DNA of 10,525 nt. Source: Actinomycetes bacterium (lineage in GTDB: Bacteria; Actinomycetota; Actinomycetes; Actinomycetales; Microbacteriaceae). The DNA is taken from the NCBI GenBank assembly GCA_023457615.1, contig JAEWKY010000121.1, positions 1-10,525 on the forward strand, read 5' to 3'. This document shows, one piece after another, positions 1 through 7,349 of the stretch (positions are counted from its first letter, which is position 1; each line of letters starts with the position of its first letter). The translations under genes were made by a program, and so were the position numbers. The notes under the pieces are model-generated. The model saw only the letters and a program-made list of their open reading frames with translations, made no database searches and was not told the DNA's origin.

Positions 1-58
1 GATGTTCGCCCCGGCGCCGGGATGCGAGAGCCGCTCGACGAAGAGCGTCTCCCCGTCG
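1..58. repeat. Terminal direct repeat, left copy (58 bp)
   Basis: Bases 1-58 are identical to bases 10468-10525, with no mismatch, and the match ends only because the window ends. Direct terminal redundancy of this length is what an assembler leaves on a contig that closes on itself. The repeat lies inside the IclR coding sequence (codons about 109-128) and does not look like an attachment site or an insertion-sequence end. Confidence 0.95.
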
Positions 59-384
59 TCGAGCACCGCGAGCTGCGTGTGCTGCCGCAGGCGGGCCTGC
101 ACGCGCTCCATCGCCGGGATCGCCGCCTCACGCAGGCCGAGAGCCCGCGACCCGCGCGTCGCGAGCTCCCAGAGCCGCAGACCGACGCGGTAGCCGCCCT
201 CCTCGTCGCGCTCGAGCAGTCCGGCCCGGGCGAGCTCGCCGACCAGGCGATGCGCCGTCGAGGGCGGCAGATCGGCGACACGTGCGATCTCGGCGGGTGT
301 CAGCACCCGCCGCTCGCGGTCGAACGTCGCGAGCACCCGCACCACGCGCTCGATGACGCCGTCGCCCGACCGCGAGTTCGCCAT
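1..384 (-). CDS. IclR-family transcriptional regulator, N-terminal 128 codons (continues across the window ends)
   Basis: Read leftward from ATG 382-384, the 128 codons reach position 1 exactly in frame. Residues 10-75 form an IclR winged helix-turn-helix: the helix pair around 29-50 contains LTPAEIARVADLPPSTAHRL, followed by the wing and YRVGLRLWEL at 65-74. Residues 80-128 begin the IclR effector domain, with TQLAVLDDGETLFVERL at 103-119. The gene is the last of the leftward operon, 40 bp after the MmgE/PrpD stop, with only a weak SD (a GGGGA-like run). Because the window start repeats its end, the frame continues at 10467 with family-consistent sequence (see the entry at the right end). 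The family usually represses or activates adjacent catabolic genes in response to a small aromatic or carboxylic ligand. Family assignment is firm; the ligand is unknown. Confidence 0.9.
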   Translation of the reverse strand, partial: MANSRSGDGVIERVVRVLATFDRERRVLTPAEIARVADLPPSTAHRLVGELARAGLLERDEEGGYRVGLRLWELATRGSRALGLREAAIPAMERVQARLRQHTQLAVLDDGETLFVERLSHPGAGANI

Positions 385-424
385 GATCCCCGAGGATAGG
401 CCGCCAGGACCGACCTCGCCGACG

Positions 425-1804
425 TCACCCGGTCCCGGCGCGATGCAACGGCGCGACGACGGTGCGGAACGGCGTCGCCAGTGCACCGTGTGCGACCGTC
501 TCGATGAGCGGCGCCGCCGCGTCGCCGAACGCCGGGACGGCGAGGACCTTCTGTCGGATCGCCTCCCCCGAGGATCCCTCGAGGGACGGATGGACGTAGG
601 CCTCGGGCGCGGACCACGCGGCACGCCGACGACCGCCGACGACGATCTCCACCTCCGCTGAACGCTGTCCTGACGCGTCGCGGAAGTCGCCGACCTCGAC
701 GTGGAACGACTCGATCAACCGCCGCTCCGGCTGCCCGACCGGCTCATCGCTCAGGAAGGCCCGTCGCAGGTCGGTCCCGTGCAGGAGCGCGGCGATCACG
801 CAGTACGGGAGGTTCACGCGTCCTGCGTAGCGCGCGGGCGGCGTGTCGAGACCGATGGTGTACTCGATCCAGCGATCGGCGCGGCACGTGATCGAGCTGA
901 TGTCGGAGAGCTCGGGCGCTCCGCCGAGCTGCTCACGCACGCGGAGCGCGGCGTCGACGGGCGCGATGTTCGGGGCGCCCACCGGATACCGCTTCAGCAC
1001 GATGTCCGCCGCCGCGAGACCCATCGGTCCCGACCACGCCGCCGTCACGTGCGGCTCATCGCTGTGACACTCGACGAACCCGAAGCGACCGGTGATCGAC
1101 CTCTCGTCCGGGACGATCCCCGCCGCGGCGAGATCTGCGGCGGCGAGGCCCCGTTCGGCCGCGAGGCCGCTGTGGAGCGCCATGACGTCCGAGCCGAACT
1201 GCACGCGCAGGCCCGACCCCATCGACGCGGCGATTCCGAGGGTGGCCTGGATGAGCTCCGGCGGGCAGCCGCGGAGGTGGGCGACCGCGACGCCCGCACC
1301 GATCACGCCGAGAAGGCCGGTCGAGTGGTAGCCGCGAAGATACAGGCTGCCTCCGGCCTGCGCCCGGACGGCGAGCTGCACCTCGAGGCCGACCACGTAC
1401 GACTCGATCACGTCGCCCAGCGACACCTCGATCCCGTCGGCCGCGCTCATCAGCGCCGCGAAGATCGGGACGCTCGAATGCGTATTCATCCAGATGCTCG
1501 TGTCGTCCCAGAGCTCCGCGGCGCCCGCGGTCGCGTTGAGCAGCGCAGCCGACGCGGGTGACGCGGTGCGGGGCGTGCCGATCACCGGCACCCCTCCGGG
1601 CGAGCTCGCGGAAGGCGAGCCGGCGAGCGCTCGCGCGGCGCGTTCCTCGGAGCCCGTGCCCATCACGGCGAGCGAGTCGAGCAAGAGCGCCCGGACGATC
1701 GACTCGTCCTCGGACGACACCGACCGTCGTGCGCCCGCCCATCGCGCGAGGTCCGCCTCGACCGTGGAGGCTGGGCGGACCACCCTCGCCTGGCCCGCGC
1801 TCAC
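425..1804 (-). CDS. MmgE/PrpD-family protein, divergent active site
   Basis: A 459-residue protein, the usual length for the MmgE/PrpD family (2-methylcitrate dehydratase, cis-aconitate decarboxylase, iminodisuccinate epimerase). GTG 1802-1804 is chosen as the start because it overlaps the ATPase stop as GTGA, and the family sequence begins soon after it. Family landmarks are visible: LWDDTSIWMNTHSSVP at 98-113 (the Asp-Asp and His of the usual LDxDDTH...HP segment), GYHSTG at 158-163, LHSGLAAERGL at 210-220 and KRYPVGAPNIAPVDA at 271-285. Two residues normally conserved are changed: the Lys two residues before LHxG is Met208, and the His of the KPYPxxxxxHxxxDA segment is Ile280. The reaction is therefore probably not classical methylcitrate dehydration. 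It is the fifth gene of the leftward operon, after the transporter, so its substrate may be the imported compound or an early intermediate. Family is firm, reaction unknown. Confidence 0.88.
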   Translation of the reverse strand: MSAGQARVVRPASTVEADLARWAGARRSVSSEDESIVRALLLDSLAVMGTGSEERAARALAGSPSASSPGGVPVIGTPRTASPASAALLNATAGAAELWDDTSIWMNTHSSVPIFAALMSAADGIEVSLGDVIESYVVGLEVQLAVRAQAGGSLYLRGYHSTGLLGVIGAGVAVAHLRGCPPELIQATLGIAASMGSGLRVQFGSDVMALHSGLAAERGLAAADLAAAGIVPDERSITGRFGFVECHSDEPHVTAAWSGPMGLAAADIVLKRYPVGAPNIAPVDAALRVREQLGGAPELSDISSITCRADRWIEYTIGLDTPPARYAGRVNLPYCVIAALLHGTDLRRAFLSDEPVGQPERRLIESFHVEVGDFRDASGQRSAEVEIVVGGRRRAAWSAPEAYVHPSLEGSSGEAIRQKVLAVPAFGDAAAPLIETVAHGALATPFRTVVAPLHRAGTG

Positions 1805-2913
1805 TTCTCGAGGACCCGGATCTGCGACGGGTCGACCGAGACCCAGACGCCGTCCCCCTTCTGCACGTCGCCGAGCGGATCCGTGGTCCACACGACCAGC
1901 TCCACGCCGTCGACGTCGACGAGGAACTCCTCGTGCGACCCCAGATAGAGTCGCGCCACGACCGTGCCCCGCCAGACGTTGCGGGCGTCGACGGGCTTCG
2001 AGCGCGAGAGCCGGGCATGCTCGGGCCTCCAGACCGCGACGGCCTCGCCCTCCGCCGAGACCTGGTCGGCGGCGACGGCGACGGCGCCGAGCGCCGACGC
2101 GAACGTGACGATCCCCTCCGCGGGCGCCTTCTTCGACGGCACGACGGGAAGATCGTTCGCCGAGCCGATGAAGTCGGCGACGTAGCGATTGGCGGGGCGG
2201 GAGTAGACGTCGCGGGGTGCACCGAGTTGCGCGATCCGACCGCCGCCCAGCACGGCGATCTGGTCGCCCAGCACCATGGCCTCGGTCTGGTCGTGCGTGA
2301 CGAAGATCGCGGCGAATCCGAGTCGATCCTGCATCGCCAGCAACTCGATGCGCAGTTGCTCGCGCACCTTCGCGTCGACGTTCGAGAGGGGCTCGTCGAA
2401 CAGCACGAGCTCGGTGCCCATCACGAGCGCCCGCGCGAGTGCGACGCGCTGCTGCTGTCCACCGCTCATCTGCTTCGGATACTGGTCGAGCAGTTGCGGG
2501 ATGCCGACCGTGGTGAGCACCTCGCGCACGCGATCGCGCTGCTCGGCTTTCGGCATCCGACGGCCGCCGGTGGTGAGCGGGTACCTCACGTTGTCGAACG
2601 CGGTCATGTGCGGCCACAGCGCGTAGGACTGGAACACCATGCTGATCCTGCGCTTCTCCGGAGGCACCGAGATCCCCGCGGCGGAGTCGTAGACGGTCTG
2701 CGACCCGATCCGGATGACGCCGCTGTCGGGCTCCTCGAGCCCCGCGATGCAGCGGAGCAACGTCGTCTTGCCGCAACCGCTCGGGCCGATCAGCACCGTG
2801 AACTCCCCGCGGTTGACGTCCAGGTCGACGTCATCGATGGCGAGGACCCGCTCTCCTCCCTTGCGGGTGAAGGCCTTCGACAGGCTCCGGATTTCGACCA
2901 GGGGGCTGGACAT
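1801..2913 (-). CDS. ABC transporter ATP-binding protein (FbpC/PotA-like importer ATPase)
   Basis: A 370-residue cytoplasmic ATPase that powers the adjacent importer. The Walker A motif GPSGCGKTT lies at 43-51, the Q-loop Gln at 95 (VFQSYALWPHM), the signature MSGGQQQRVALARAL at 149-163 (Met in place of the usual Leu), Walker B LVLFDEP at 169-175 and the switch His207 in FVTHDQTEAM. Residues from about 260 to the end form a TOBE-type C-terminal domain, as in the Fbp/Pot/CUT1 ATPases. ATG 2913 is preferred, with a GAGAGAG run 5-6 bases upstream; an in-frame ATG at 2925 would add four residues. The gene follows the permease stop by 35 bp, and its own stop overlaps the MmgE/PrpD start (GTGA), suggesting coupled translation. 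The specificity is set by the binding protein. Confidence 0.95.
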   Translation of the reverse strand: MSSPLVEIRSLSKAFTRKGGERVLAIDDVDLDVNRGEFTVLIGPSGCGKTTLLRCIAGLEEPDSGVIRIGSQTVYDSAAGISVPPEKRRISMVFQSYALWPHMTAFDNVRYPLTTGGRRMPKAEQRDRVREVLTTVGIPQLLDQYPKQMSGGQQQRVALARALVMGTELVLFDEPLSNVDAKVREQLRIELLAMQDRLGFAAIFVTHDQTEAMVLGDQIAVLGGGRIAQLGAPRDVYSRPANRYVADFIGSANDLPVVPSKKAPAEGIVTFASALGAVAVAADQVSAEGEAVAVWRPEHARLSRSKPVDARNVWRGTVVARLYLGSHEEFLVDVDGVELVVWTTDPLGDVQKGDGVWVSVDPSQIRVLEK

Positions 2914-2948
2914 GCGCTCTCTCATTCCGTCGGTGTGCGGGCGGGAGG

Positions 2949-4715
2949 TCAGTTCGACCAGGACATGAGGCGCCGCTGCCAGAGGAAGAGCACGGCGATG
3001 ATCGTGAAGGTGATGGTCACGAGGACGAGGGTCAGTGCGGCGAGTCCGGCGAACGACCCGTTGTTGTAGATCTCGAGGATTCTGAACCCGACGACGGGAT
3101 TCCCCGTGCCGGACAGCAGGGCGGACGCGGTCAGATCTCCGACAACCCGGGTGAAGAGCAGCGACCATCCCACCACCAGGCTCCCGAGCATGATCGGGAG
3201 GTTGATGCGACGGAAGGTCTGCAGGTCCGACGCGCCCGAGAGTCGTGACGCCTCGGGGAGCTCGGATCCGACCTGACCGACGGCGGCGTCCGTCGAGACG
3301 AGCGCCTGGGGGAGGTAGAGCACGAGGTAGGCGATCCCGAGGATGAGGACGGTGCCGCCGAGACGGAACGGGGGCCCGGCGAAGGCGACGACGATCGCGA
3401 CCGCGACGACGATGTGGGAGACGACGGCCGGGAGCTTGAGCGCGCCCTCGAACAGGCGGGGCAGCGGTCCGCGGTTCCGCAGCAGGTACTGCGAGACCAG
3501 CGCTGCCGTCACGACCCCGATGGTCGCGACCACGAGGGCGATGCCGAGGCTGTTGAGGAGTGCGCGCAGGGTCAGCGGGTGCTGGAACACGTTCTTCCAG
3601 ATCGCGTCGAGGCTGAAGCGCGTCACGTCGATGTCGAGCGTCCAGAAGCCGTTGAGGCTCACGACGAGGAGCGCGAGCAGGGGCAGCACCGCGGCCGCGG
3701 CGATGTAGGCGAGCATGAGGGCGCGCAGCGGCCATCGCCATCCTCGCAGCGCGATGGTGGCGCGCTGGTGGGCCTTGCCCGAGAAGGTCGAGTTGCGTCC
3801 CGCGTTCACGAGTCGCCGCTGGACGAGCCAGGCGATCGTCACGAACCCGACGACGATCGTGCTCAGACCGAGCGCGGCCTCCACGTTGGGCGGATAGGTG
3901 AAGGTCAGGAGCTTGACGATGCTCACCGGGAGGAGCTCGATGCCGGCCGGCGAGCCGATGATCGCCGGCACGGAGAAGAGAGCGAATCCTTGCCACGCCA
4001 TCAGGAGCACGGCGCCGCCGATGCTCGGCCCGAGCGCGCGGAGGGTCACCCGGCGAAGGGTCTCGAAGAGTCCCGCCCCGCTGATGCGCGACTGCTCCTC
4101 GAGCACGGGATCCAGGCTGCGCAGTCCTGCCGCGATCATGAGGAACGCGTAGGGGACCTGATACAGCGTCAGCACGAAGACGAGGCCGTACCACGAGAAG
4201 ATCGAGAACGGGCCCTCGGTCAGGTGGATGCCGAGGGGCTCGAGCAGCGAGCGGAGGAACCCGTTGATGTAGCCCGCGCGGGGCGAGAGCAGCAGCACCC
4301 AGCCGATCGCGCCCGCCACGGGAGGGATGAGGAACGGGAGCAGGGGGAAGGTGTCGGTGAGGAAGCCGAAGCGCGCGTCGGTGCGCTCGTTGAGCCACGC
4401 GAAGACCGCGCCGATGATGAGGGCGAGGATGCTGCTCGCCGCGACGACCCCCACGGTGTCCAGCACGATCTTGAGCAGGCCCGGAAGGCCCAGGGTCTCC
4501 TCGAAGACGGCGAGCGAGGGGCGCCCGTCGTTCCAGAAGAGCCCGAAGGCCAGCCGGCCGAGCGGATAGGCAGCGAGGACGGCGAGCACGAGCGCCACGA
4601 CGAGCCCCGTACGGTCGAAGAAGGTGGCGCGCGGCCTGCGCCTGCGCGGACGCGCATCCTGGGACTCCGCGATCGACGTCGCGGCACGCTGGCTCGACTG
4701 CATCTCCTGGCTCAC
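2949..4715 (-). CDS. ABC transporter permease, two fused membrane domains (FbpB/ThiP type)
   Basis: About 588 residues with two tandem binding-protein-dependent permease domains and roughly 12 hydrophobic segments (near residues 38-61, 86-108, 122-144, 172-197, 231-253, 280-298, 329-354, 383-410, 428-447, 452-473, 506-522 and 557-579). Each half has an EAA-type cytoplasmic loop that docks the ATPase: EEQSRISGAG at 206-215 and LPEASRLSGA at 486-495. This fused architecture is known for iron(III), thiamine, phosphonate and some organic-acid importers. The start is uncertain. GTG 4715 keeps a strong hairpin (4741-4778) entirely between genes. A GTG at 4772 has GGGAG only three bases upstream and would put the start codon inside the hairpin, and an ATG at 4703 abuts AGGAG. 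The longest version is 607 residues. Product family is firm. Confidence 0.93.
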   Translation of the reverse strand: MSQEMQSSQRAATSIAESQDARPRRRRPRATFFDRTGLVVALVLAVLAAYPLGRLAFGLFWNDGRPSLAVFEETLGLPGLLKIVLDTVGVVAASSILALIIGAVFAWLNERTDARFGFLTDTFPLLPFLIPPVAGAIGWVLLLSPRAGYINGFLRSLLEPLGIHLTEGPFSIFSWYGLVFVLTLYQVPYAFLMIAAGLRSLDPVLEEQSRISGAGLFETLRRVTLRALGPSIGGAVLLMAWQGFALFSVPAIIGSPAGIELLPVSIVKLLTFTYPPNVEAALGLSTIVVGFVTIAWLVQRRLVNAGRNSTFSGKAHQRATIALRGWRWPLRALMLAYIAAAAVLPLLALLVVSLNGFWTLDIDVTRFSLDAIWKNVFQHPLTLRALLNSLGIALVVATIGVVTAALVSQYLLRNRGPLPRLFEGALKLPAVVSHIVVAVAIVVAFAGPPFRLGGTVLILGIAYLVLYLPQALVSTDAAVGQVGSELPEASRLSGASDLQTFRRINLPIMLGSLVVGWSLLFTRVVGDLTASALLSGTGNPVVGFRILEIYNNGSFAGLAALTLVLVTITFTIIAVLFLWQRRLMSWSN

Positions 4716-4740
4716 TCTCTCGTTCCGATCCCCGATCGAG

Positions 4741-4778
4741 GAGCTGGCGCGCCGCGCTCCGGCCCGGCGCACCAGCTC
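4741..4778 (-). promoter_or_regulatory. Stable RNA hairpin between binding-protein and permease genes
   Basis: Bases 4741-4754 and 4765-4778 are inverted repeats around a 10-base loop. Fourteen positions pair; the one imperfect pair (4748 with 4771) is C-A on the plus strand but becomes a G-U wobble in the minus-strand transcript, so the fold is complete only in the RNA of this operon. It lies 12 bases past the binding-protein stop and covers an alternative GTG start (4772) and its GGGAG. There is no downstream U-run, so it is not a classical intrinsic terminator. In binding-protein operons, hairpins here commonly stabilise the upstream message so that the binding protein is made in excess (inferred role). 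Confidence 0.7.
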
Positions 4779-4790
4779 CCGGTGGATTCT

Positions 4791-5831
4791 CTAGCCGACG
4801 CCCATGAGGTCGAACAGCGCGTCGGACTTCTCGAGCAGCGCGTTGTCCATCGACACGCCCCGGGCGGGCATGTTGAGACCCGTCACGGGCGACGACCGCC
4901 CCCAGAGCTCGGGGTCGTTCATGAGTGCCTGACCCTCGCCGATCATGAGCCAGTGCGCGAAGAGCCGCATGGCGTCGGGATGGCTGGGCTCGGCGGTCAG
5001 CGCGAGCGAGTGCTCGTACAGCGGCGCGAAGTCCATCGGGACGTGCTTGACGGGGGCGCCGGATTCGGCGAGCGGGTACGCCACCGACGCCAGGCTGCCG
5101 ATCCCGAGGGAGCCCTCGCCGGCCGCGAGCGCTTCGAAGTTGGGGATCATCCCGGGGGTGACCCGGTAGATGTTCCCCGCGAGCCCCTCGATGAAGTCCT
5201 CCCCGAACTCCTCCTGGAGCGTCAGGAAGCCGAGCGCGGTGCCCGCCGAGGTCGTGGGGTCGATCGCGATGATCTGCCCGTTCCACTTCGGGTCGGCGAG
5301 CCCCGTCCAGTCGTCGGGCACCTCCGACTCGTCGACGAGGTCCGTGTTGTAGGCGAAGCCCCAGGCTTCGGCGCCGACGACGGCGGCGCCGTCCTGGTAG
5401 AGATCCGCCGGGAACTCGTCGAGCTCGGGGATCTCGGCGTCCTGGGGATCCATCATGAGTCCCGACTCGATGAGAGGAACCGGGAAGCCGTCTCCGTGGG
5501 ACACGACGATGATGTCGGCCGTCGGGGCTCCCGACTCCAGCTCGTTCGCGTACCTGCTCTCGAGCTCGGCCGTCGTGAGCCGCAGCCAGTTGACGGCGAT
5601 GCCGTACTGCTCCTGGAACGCGTCGGCGAGCGCGATGACGATCGGCTCCGAGAGCGAGCCGTAGAACGTCACCTCGCCTTCCGCCTGCGCGGCTTCGACG
5701 AGAGCCTCGAGGCTGCCGGCCGGGCCCGAGGGCTCTGCCGGACCCTCGGCGGCGCACCCGACGAGCGCCGCTCCGGTGAGCGCCAGCACCGTTGCGGCGA
5801 CGATGCCGCGGTGCGATCTCCTGCTGTTCAT
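4791..5831 (-). CDS. ABC transporter solute-binding lipoprotein (Fbp/AfuA-like family)
   Basis: A 346-residue extracytoplasmic binding protein. It has a charged N-terminus (MNSRRSHRG), a hydrophobic segment and the lipobox LVGC with Cys26 as the lipid-modified residue, so the mature protein is tethered outside the membrane. The mature part starts with the family-typical EVTFYGSLSEP at 53-63 and continues with the two-lobed solute-binding fold, including AWGFAYNTDLV and PTADIIVVSHGDGF. The paired tyrosines typical of iron-binding FbpA proteins are not obvious, and all neighbours are catabolic, so an organic solute is more likely than iron (inference). ATG 5829-5831 is supported by a strong SD (GGAAGGA about 5 bases upstream). 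It is the second gene of the leftward operon, 49 bp after the SDR gene. Confidence 0.93.
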   Translation of the reverse strand: MNSRRSHRGIVAATVLALTGAALVGCAAEGPAEPSGPAGSLEALVEAAQAEGEVTFYGSLSEPIVIALADAFQEQYGIAVNWLRLTTAELESRYANELESGAPTADIIVVSHGDGFPVPLIESGLMMDPQDAEIPELDEFPADLYQDGAAVVGAEAWGFAYNTDLVDESEVPDDWTGLADPKWNGQIIAIDPTTSAGTALGFLTLQEEFGEDFIEGLAGNIYRVTPGMIPNFEALAAGEGSLGIGSLASVAYPLAESGAPVKHVPMDFAPLYEHSLALTAEPSHPDAMRLFAHWLMIGEGQALMNDPELWGRSSPVTGLNMPARGVSMDNALLEKSDALFDLMGVG

Positions 5832-5880
5832 GTGATTCCTTCCGTGATCCGGCGGGGGTTCGCCGAGTTGGTGTGGTCTG

Positions 5881-6687
5881 TCAGCCGACGACGAGGGACT
5901 GGCCGCCGTCGACCCGGAGCGCGACGCCCGTCACGAACTGCGCTTCGTCGGACGCCAGGAAGAGCGCGGCGTTCGCCACGTCCCATCCGCTGCCCATGCG
6001 GTGCCCCAGAGGCACGCGGGAGTTGCGCTCGCGGACGACGTCCTCACGCGACTGCCCTCCGATTCCGATCCGGTTCTCGATCGCCATGGGCGTCTCCATC
6101 AGCCCGGGCAGGATCGCGTTGGCGCGGATGCCGTCGGGCGCGAAGCGGACCGCGAGGTTCTCGACGAGTGCGACGAGGCCCGCCTTCGACGTCTTGTACG
6201 CGATGTAGGGGTAGTCGATCACGGAGGCGAGGGAGCCGATGCCGAGGATGACCCCGTGGCCCTGGGCCCGCATGACCGGGACGATGTGCTTGCAGACGGC
6301 CACCATGCCCGTGAGGTTCGTCTCCGTCACCCGCGCGAACGCCGCCATCTCGATCTCGGTGAGCACGGCGTCGCCGCCCGCGAGGCTGATGCCGACGTTG
6401 TAGTGCAGGACGTCGATCACCGGCATCGCCTCGCGCGCCGCGCGGATCATCTCGACGACCGAGCCCTCGTCGGTGACGTCCGCGGCGAGGGCCCAGGCAT
6501 CGCCGCCCGCGGCGACGATCTCGTCCGCCGTCTGCTGCGCGCGCGCGAGCTCGCGATCGACGACGAGCACTCGCGCGCCCTCACGTCCGAAGGTGAGGGC
6601 CGTGGCCCGGCCATTCCCGACCGTCTCGCCGGGCGTCTGCCCGCCGCCGATCACGATCGCGCTCTTGCCCTGCAATCGAGGAGTCAT
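5881..6687 (-). CDS. Short-chain dehydrogenase/reductase (SDR), likely NAD-dependent
   Basis: A 268-residue classical-size SDR, first gene of the leftward operon. The nucleotide-binding turn is unusual: GGGQTPGETVGNGRATA at 14-30, with a longer loop than the standard TGxxxGxG. Asp44 at the end of strand 2 (VLVVDR) favours NAD over NADP. Other landmarks are the DVT motif at 70-72, NVG at 97-99 in place of NAG, Asn124, Ser152 (GSLAS), and Tyr164 and Lys168 (YKTSK), with a typical C-terminal FVTGVALRVDGG. The catalytic Asn-Ser-Tyr-Lys set is complete, so it should oxidise or reduce an alcohol/carbonyl. ATG 6685-6687 is chosen because SDR homology begins there and GGGAAG lies about 7 bases upstream; the open frame extends further upstream only through the promoter region. 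Substrate unknown. Confidence 0.92.
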   Translation of the reverse strand: MTPRLQGKSAIVIGGGQTPGETVGNGRATALTFGREGARVLVVDRELARAQQTADEIVAAGGDAWALAADVTDEGSVVEMIRAAREAMPVIDVLHYNVGISLAGGDAVLTEIEMAAFARVTETNLTGMVAVCKHIVPVMRAQGHGVILGIGSLASVIDYPYIAYKTSKAGLVALVENLAVRFAPDGIRANAILPGLMETPMAIENRIGIGGQSREDVVRERNSRVPLGHRMGSGWDVANAALFLASDEAQFVTGVALRVDGGQSLVVG

Positions 6688-6720
6688 CCTGTCTTCCCAT
6701 CTCCGTTGACGATGCGGGGG

Positions 6721-6750
6721 AGCGTAGCAGTGTATACACTTTAGGGGCAA
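6721..6750 (-). promoter_or_regulatory. Candidate sigma-70-type promoter of the leftward operon
   Basis: On the minus strand, TTGCCC (6745-6750) and TACGCT (6721-6726) are separated by 18 bases. Transcription would begin near 6714, giving a leader of about 27 bases before the SDR start codon. The match to consensus is moderate (-35 four of six, -10 three of six). The palindromic operator occupies the spacer, which strengthens the call. Confidence 0.45.
6729..6740. promoter_or_regulatory. Perfect 12-bp palindrome, likely repressor operator
   Basis: AGTGTATACACT is its own reverse complement. The core GTATAC with flanking TG...CA resembles operators of FCD-type GntR regulators, which generally follow a GTn(2-3)AC pattern. 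It is located between the putative -35 and -10 of the leftward promoter and about 75 bp before the rightward start codon, so a bound dimer could silence both operons. The GntR protein encoded at 8884-9663 is the best candidate ligand-responsive repressor; the IclR protein is the alternative. Confidence 0.65.
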
Positions 6751-6814
6751 ATCCCTCTGATGTGGCAGTATTACGGCCACGCAAGGCGATCCGATCGACA
6801 CTTTGGAGAACGGC

Positions 6815-7339
6815 ATGAGAAGTACACCTCCGACGACCTGGGCACAGATCGTGCCGACGGGTCAGCCCGATCAGGTCGCGTACGTGGTCCCCGACCTCGA
6901 CGACGCCATCGGCATCTGGAGTGCCGTCCTCGGCCGAGACGACTGGCGGGTCTACACCTACGGTCGCGAGAACGCGCGCGACCTCGGGTACCGCGGCGCC
7001 GACGCCGACTACTCGATGCGGCTGGCGCTCTGCGGCGAGTCTCCGCAGATCGAGCTCATCCAGAGTCTCCGAGGCCCGAACCTGTACTCGGAGCACCTCG
7101 ATCGCCATGGCGCGGGGCTCCACCACGTCGGCTTCTTCGTCGAGTCGCTCGCCGAGCTCCGCGAACGGCTCGAGCGCGTCGGCTGCCTCCCCGTGCAGAC
7201 CGGCGTCGGATACGGTCTCGACGGAGACGGTGGTTACGCGTATTACGAGCTCCCGGGCATCCCCGGCATCGTCGAGTACATCGAGGTGCCGCGCCGCCGG
7301 GCTCCCTCGGAGCCGCACGCTGCGACCGGACGAGTCTGA
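6815..7339 (+). CDS. VOC-superfamily (glyoxalase/methylmalonyl-CoA epimerase-like) protein
   Basis: A 174-residue protein with two beta-alpha-beta-beta-beta modules of the vicinal oxygen chelate fold: QVAYVVPDLDDAIGIWSAVLG at 20-40 begins the first and HHVGFFVESLAELRERL at 103-119 the second. The expected metal positions would be residue 20 (usually His, here Gln), Glu80 (IELIQ), His103 or 104, and Glu154 (GIVEYIEV). Three of four ligands are thus recognisable and the first is replaced. Members act as epimerases, lyases, isomerases or dioxygenases on small acids. ATG 6815 is preferred, with GGAGA six bases upstream. It is the first gene of the rightward operon and is followed after 10 bp by the CMD-like gene. 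Function unknown beyond the fold. Confidence 0.88.
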   Translation: MRSTPPTTWAQIVPTGQPDQVAYVVPDLDDAIGIWSAVLGRDDWRVYTYGRENARDLGYRGADADYSMRLALCGESPQIELIQSLRGPNLYSEHLDRHGAGLHHVGFFVESLAELRERLERVGCLPVQTGVGYGLDGDGGYAYYELPGIPGIVEYIEVPRRRAPSEPHAATGRV

Positions 7340-7349
7340 GGAGGATCCC

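Larger units (their letters stand above)
6688..6814. other. Divergent intergenic control region
   Basis: A 127-bp noncoding gap separates the two divergent operons and is locally less G+C-rich than the genes. It contains the leftward promoter and the palindromic operator listed separately, and a second small inverted repeat, GTGGC 6762-6766 with GCCAC 6776-6780, upstream of the rightward operon. The rightward promoter is not clear: TATTAC at 6769-6774 could be a -10 but no good -35 is correctly spaced. The SD for the first rightward gene is GGAGA at 6804-6808, so a TTG codon at 6803 overlapping it is not the start. Confidence 0.7.

Noticed and set aside
1..58. Terminal repeat as an attachment site, transposon end or long terminal repeat
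   Set aside because: It is ordinary IclR coding sequence with no inverted ends, no integrase or transposase nearby, and the frame continues through it.
2950..5757. Upstream extension of the ATPase frame by many hundred codons
   Set aside because: The extension is an out-of-frame shadow of the permease and binding-protein genes; ATPase family sequence starts only at 2913-2925.
4791..5831. Iron(III) importer assignment for the transporter
   Set aside because: Family resemblance to Fbp-type systems is real, but the iron-binding tyrosine pair is not evident and all neighbouring genes are organic-acid catabolism types.
5850..5865. Small inverted repeat (CGGCG/CGCCG) between the SDR and binding-protein genes
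   Set aside because: A 5-bp stem in G+C-rich DNA is expected by chance, it has no U-run and lies upstream of a good SD, so no terminator is called.
3414..6251. Very long open frame on the plus strand opposite the permease, binding-protein and SDR genes
   Set aside because: It is rich in Arg, Glu, Asp and His without any domain pattern and is the mirror of G+C-rich codon bias in the real minus-strand genes; those genes have clear family motifs.
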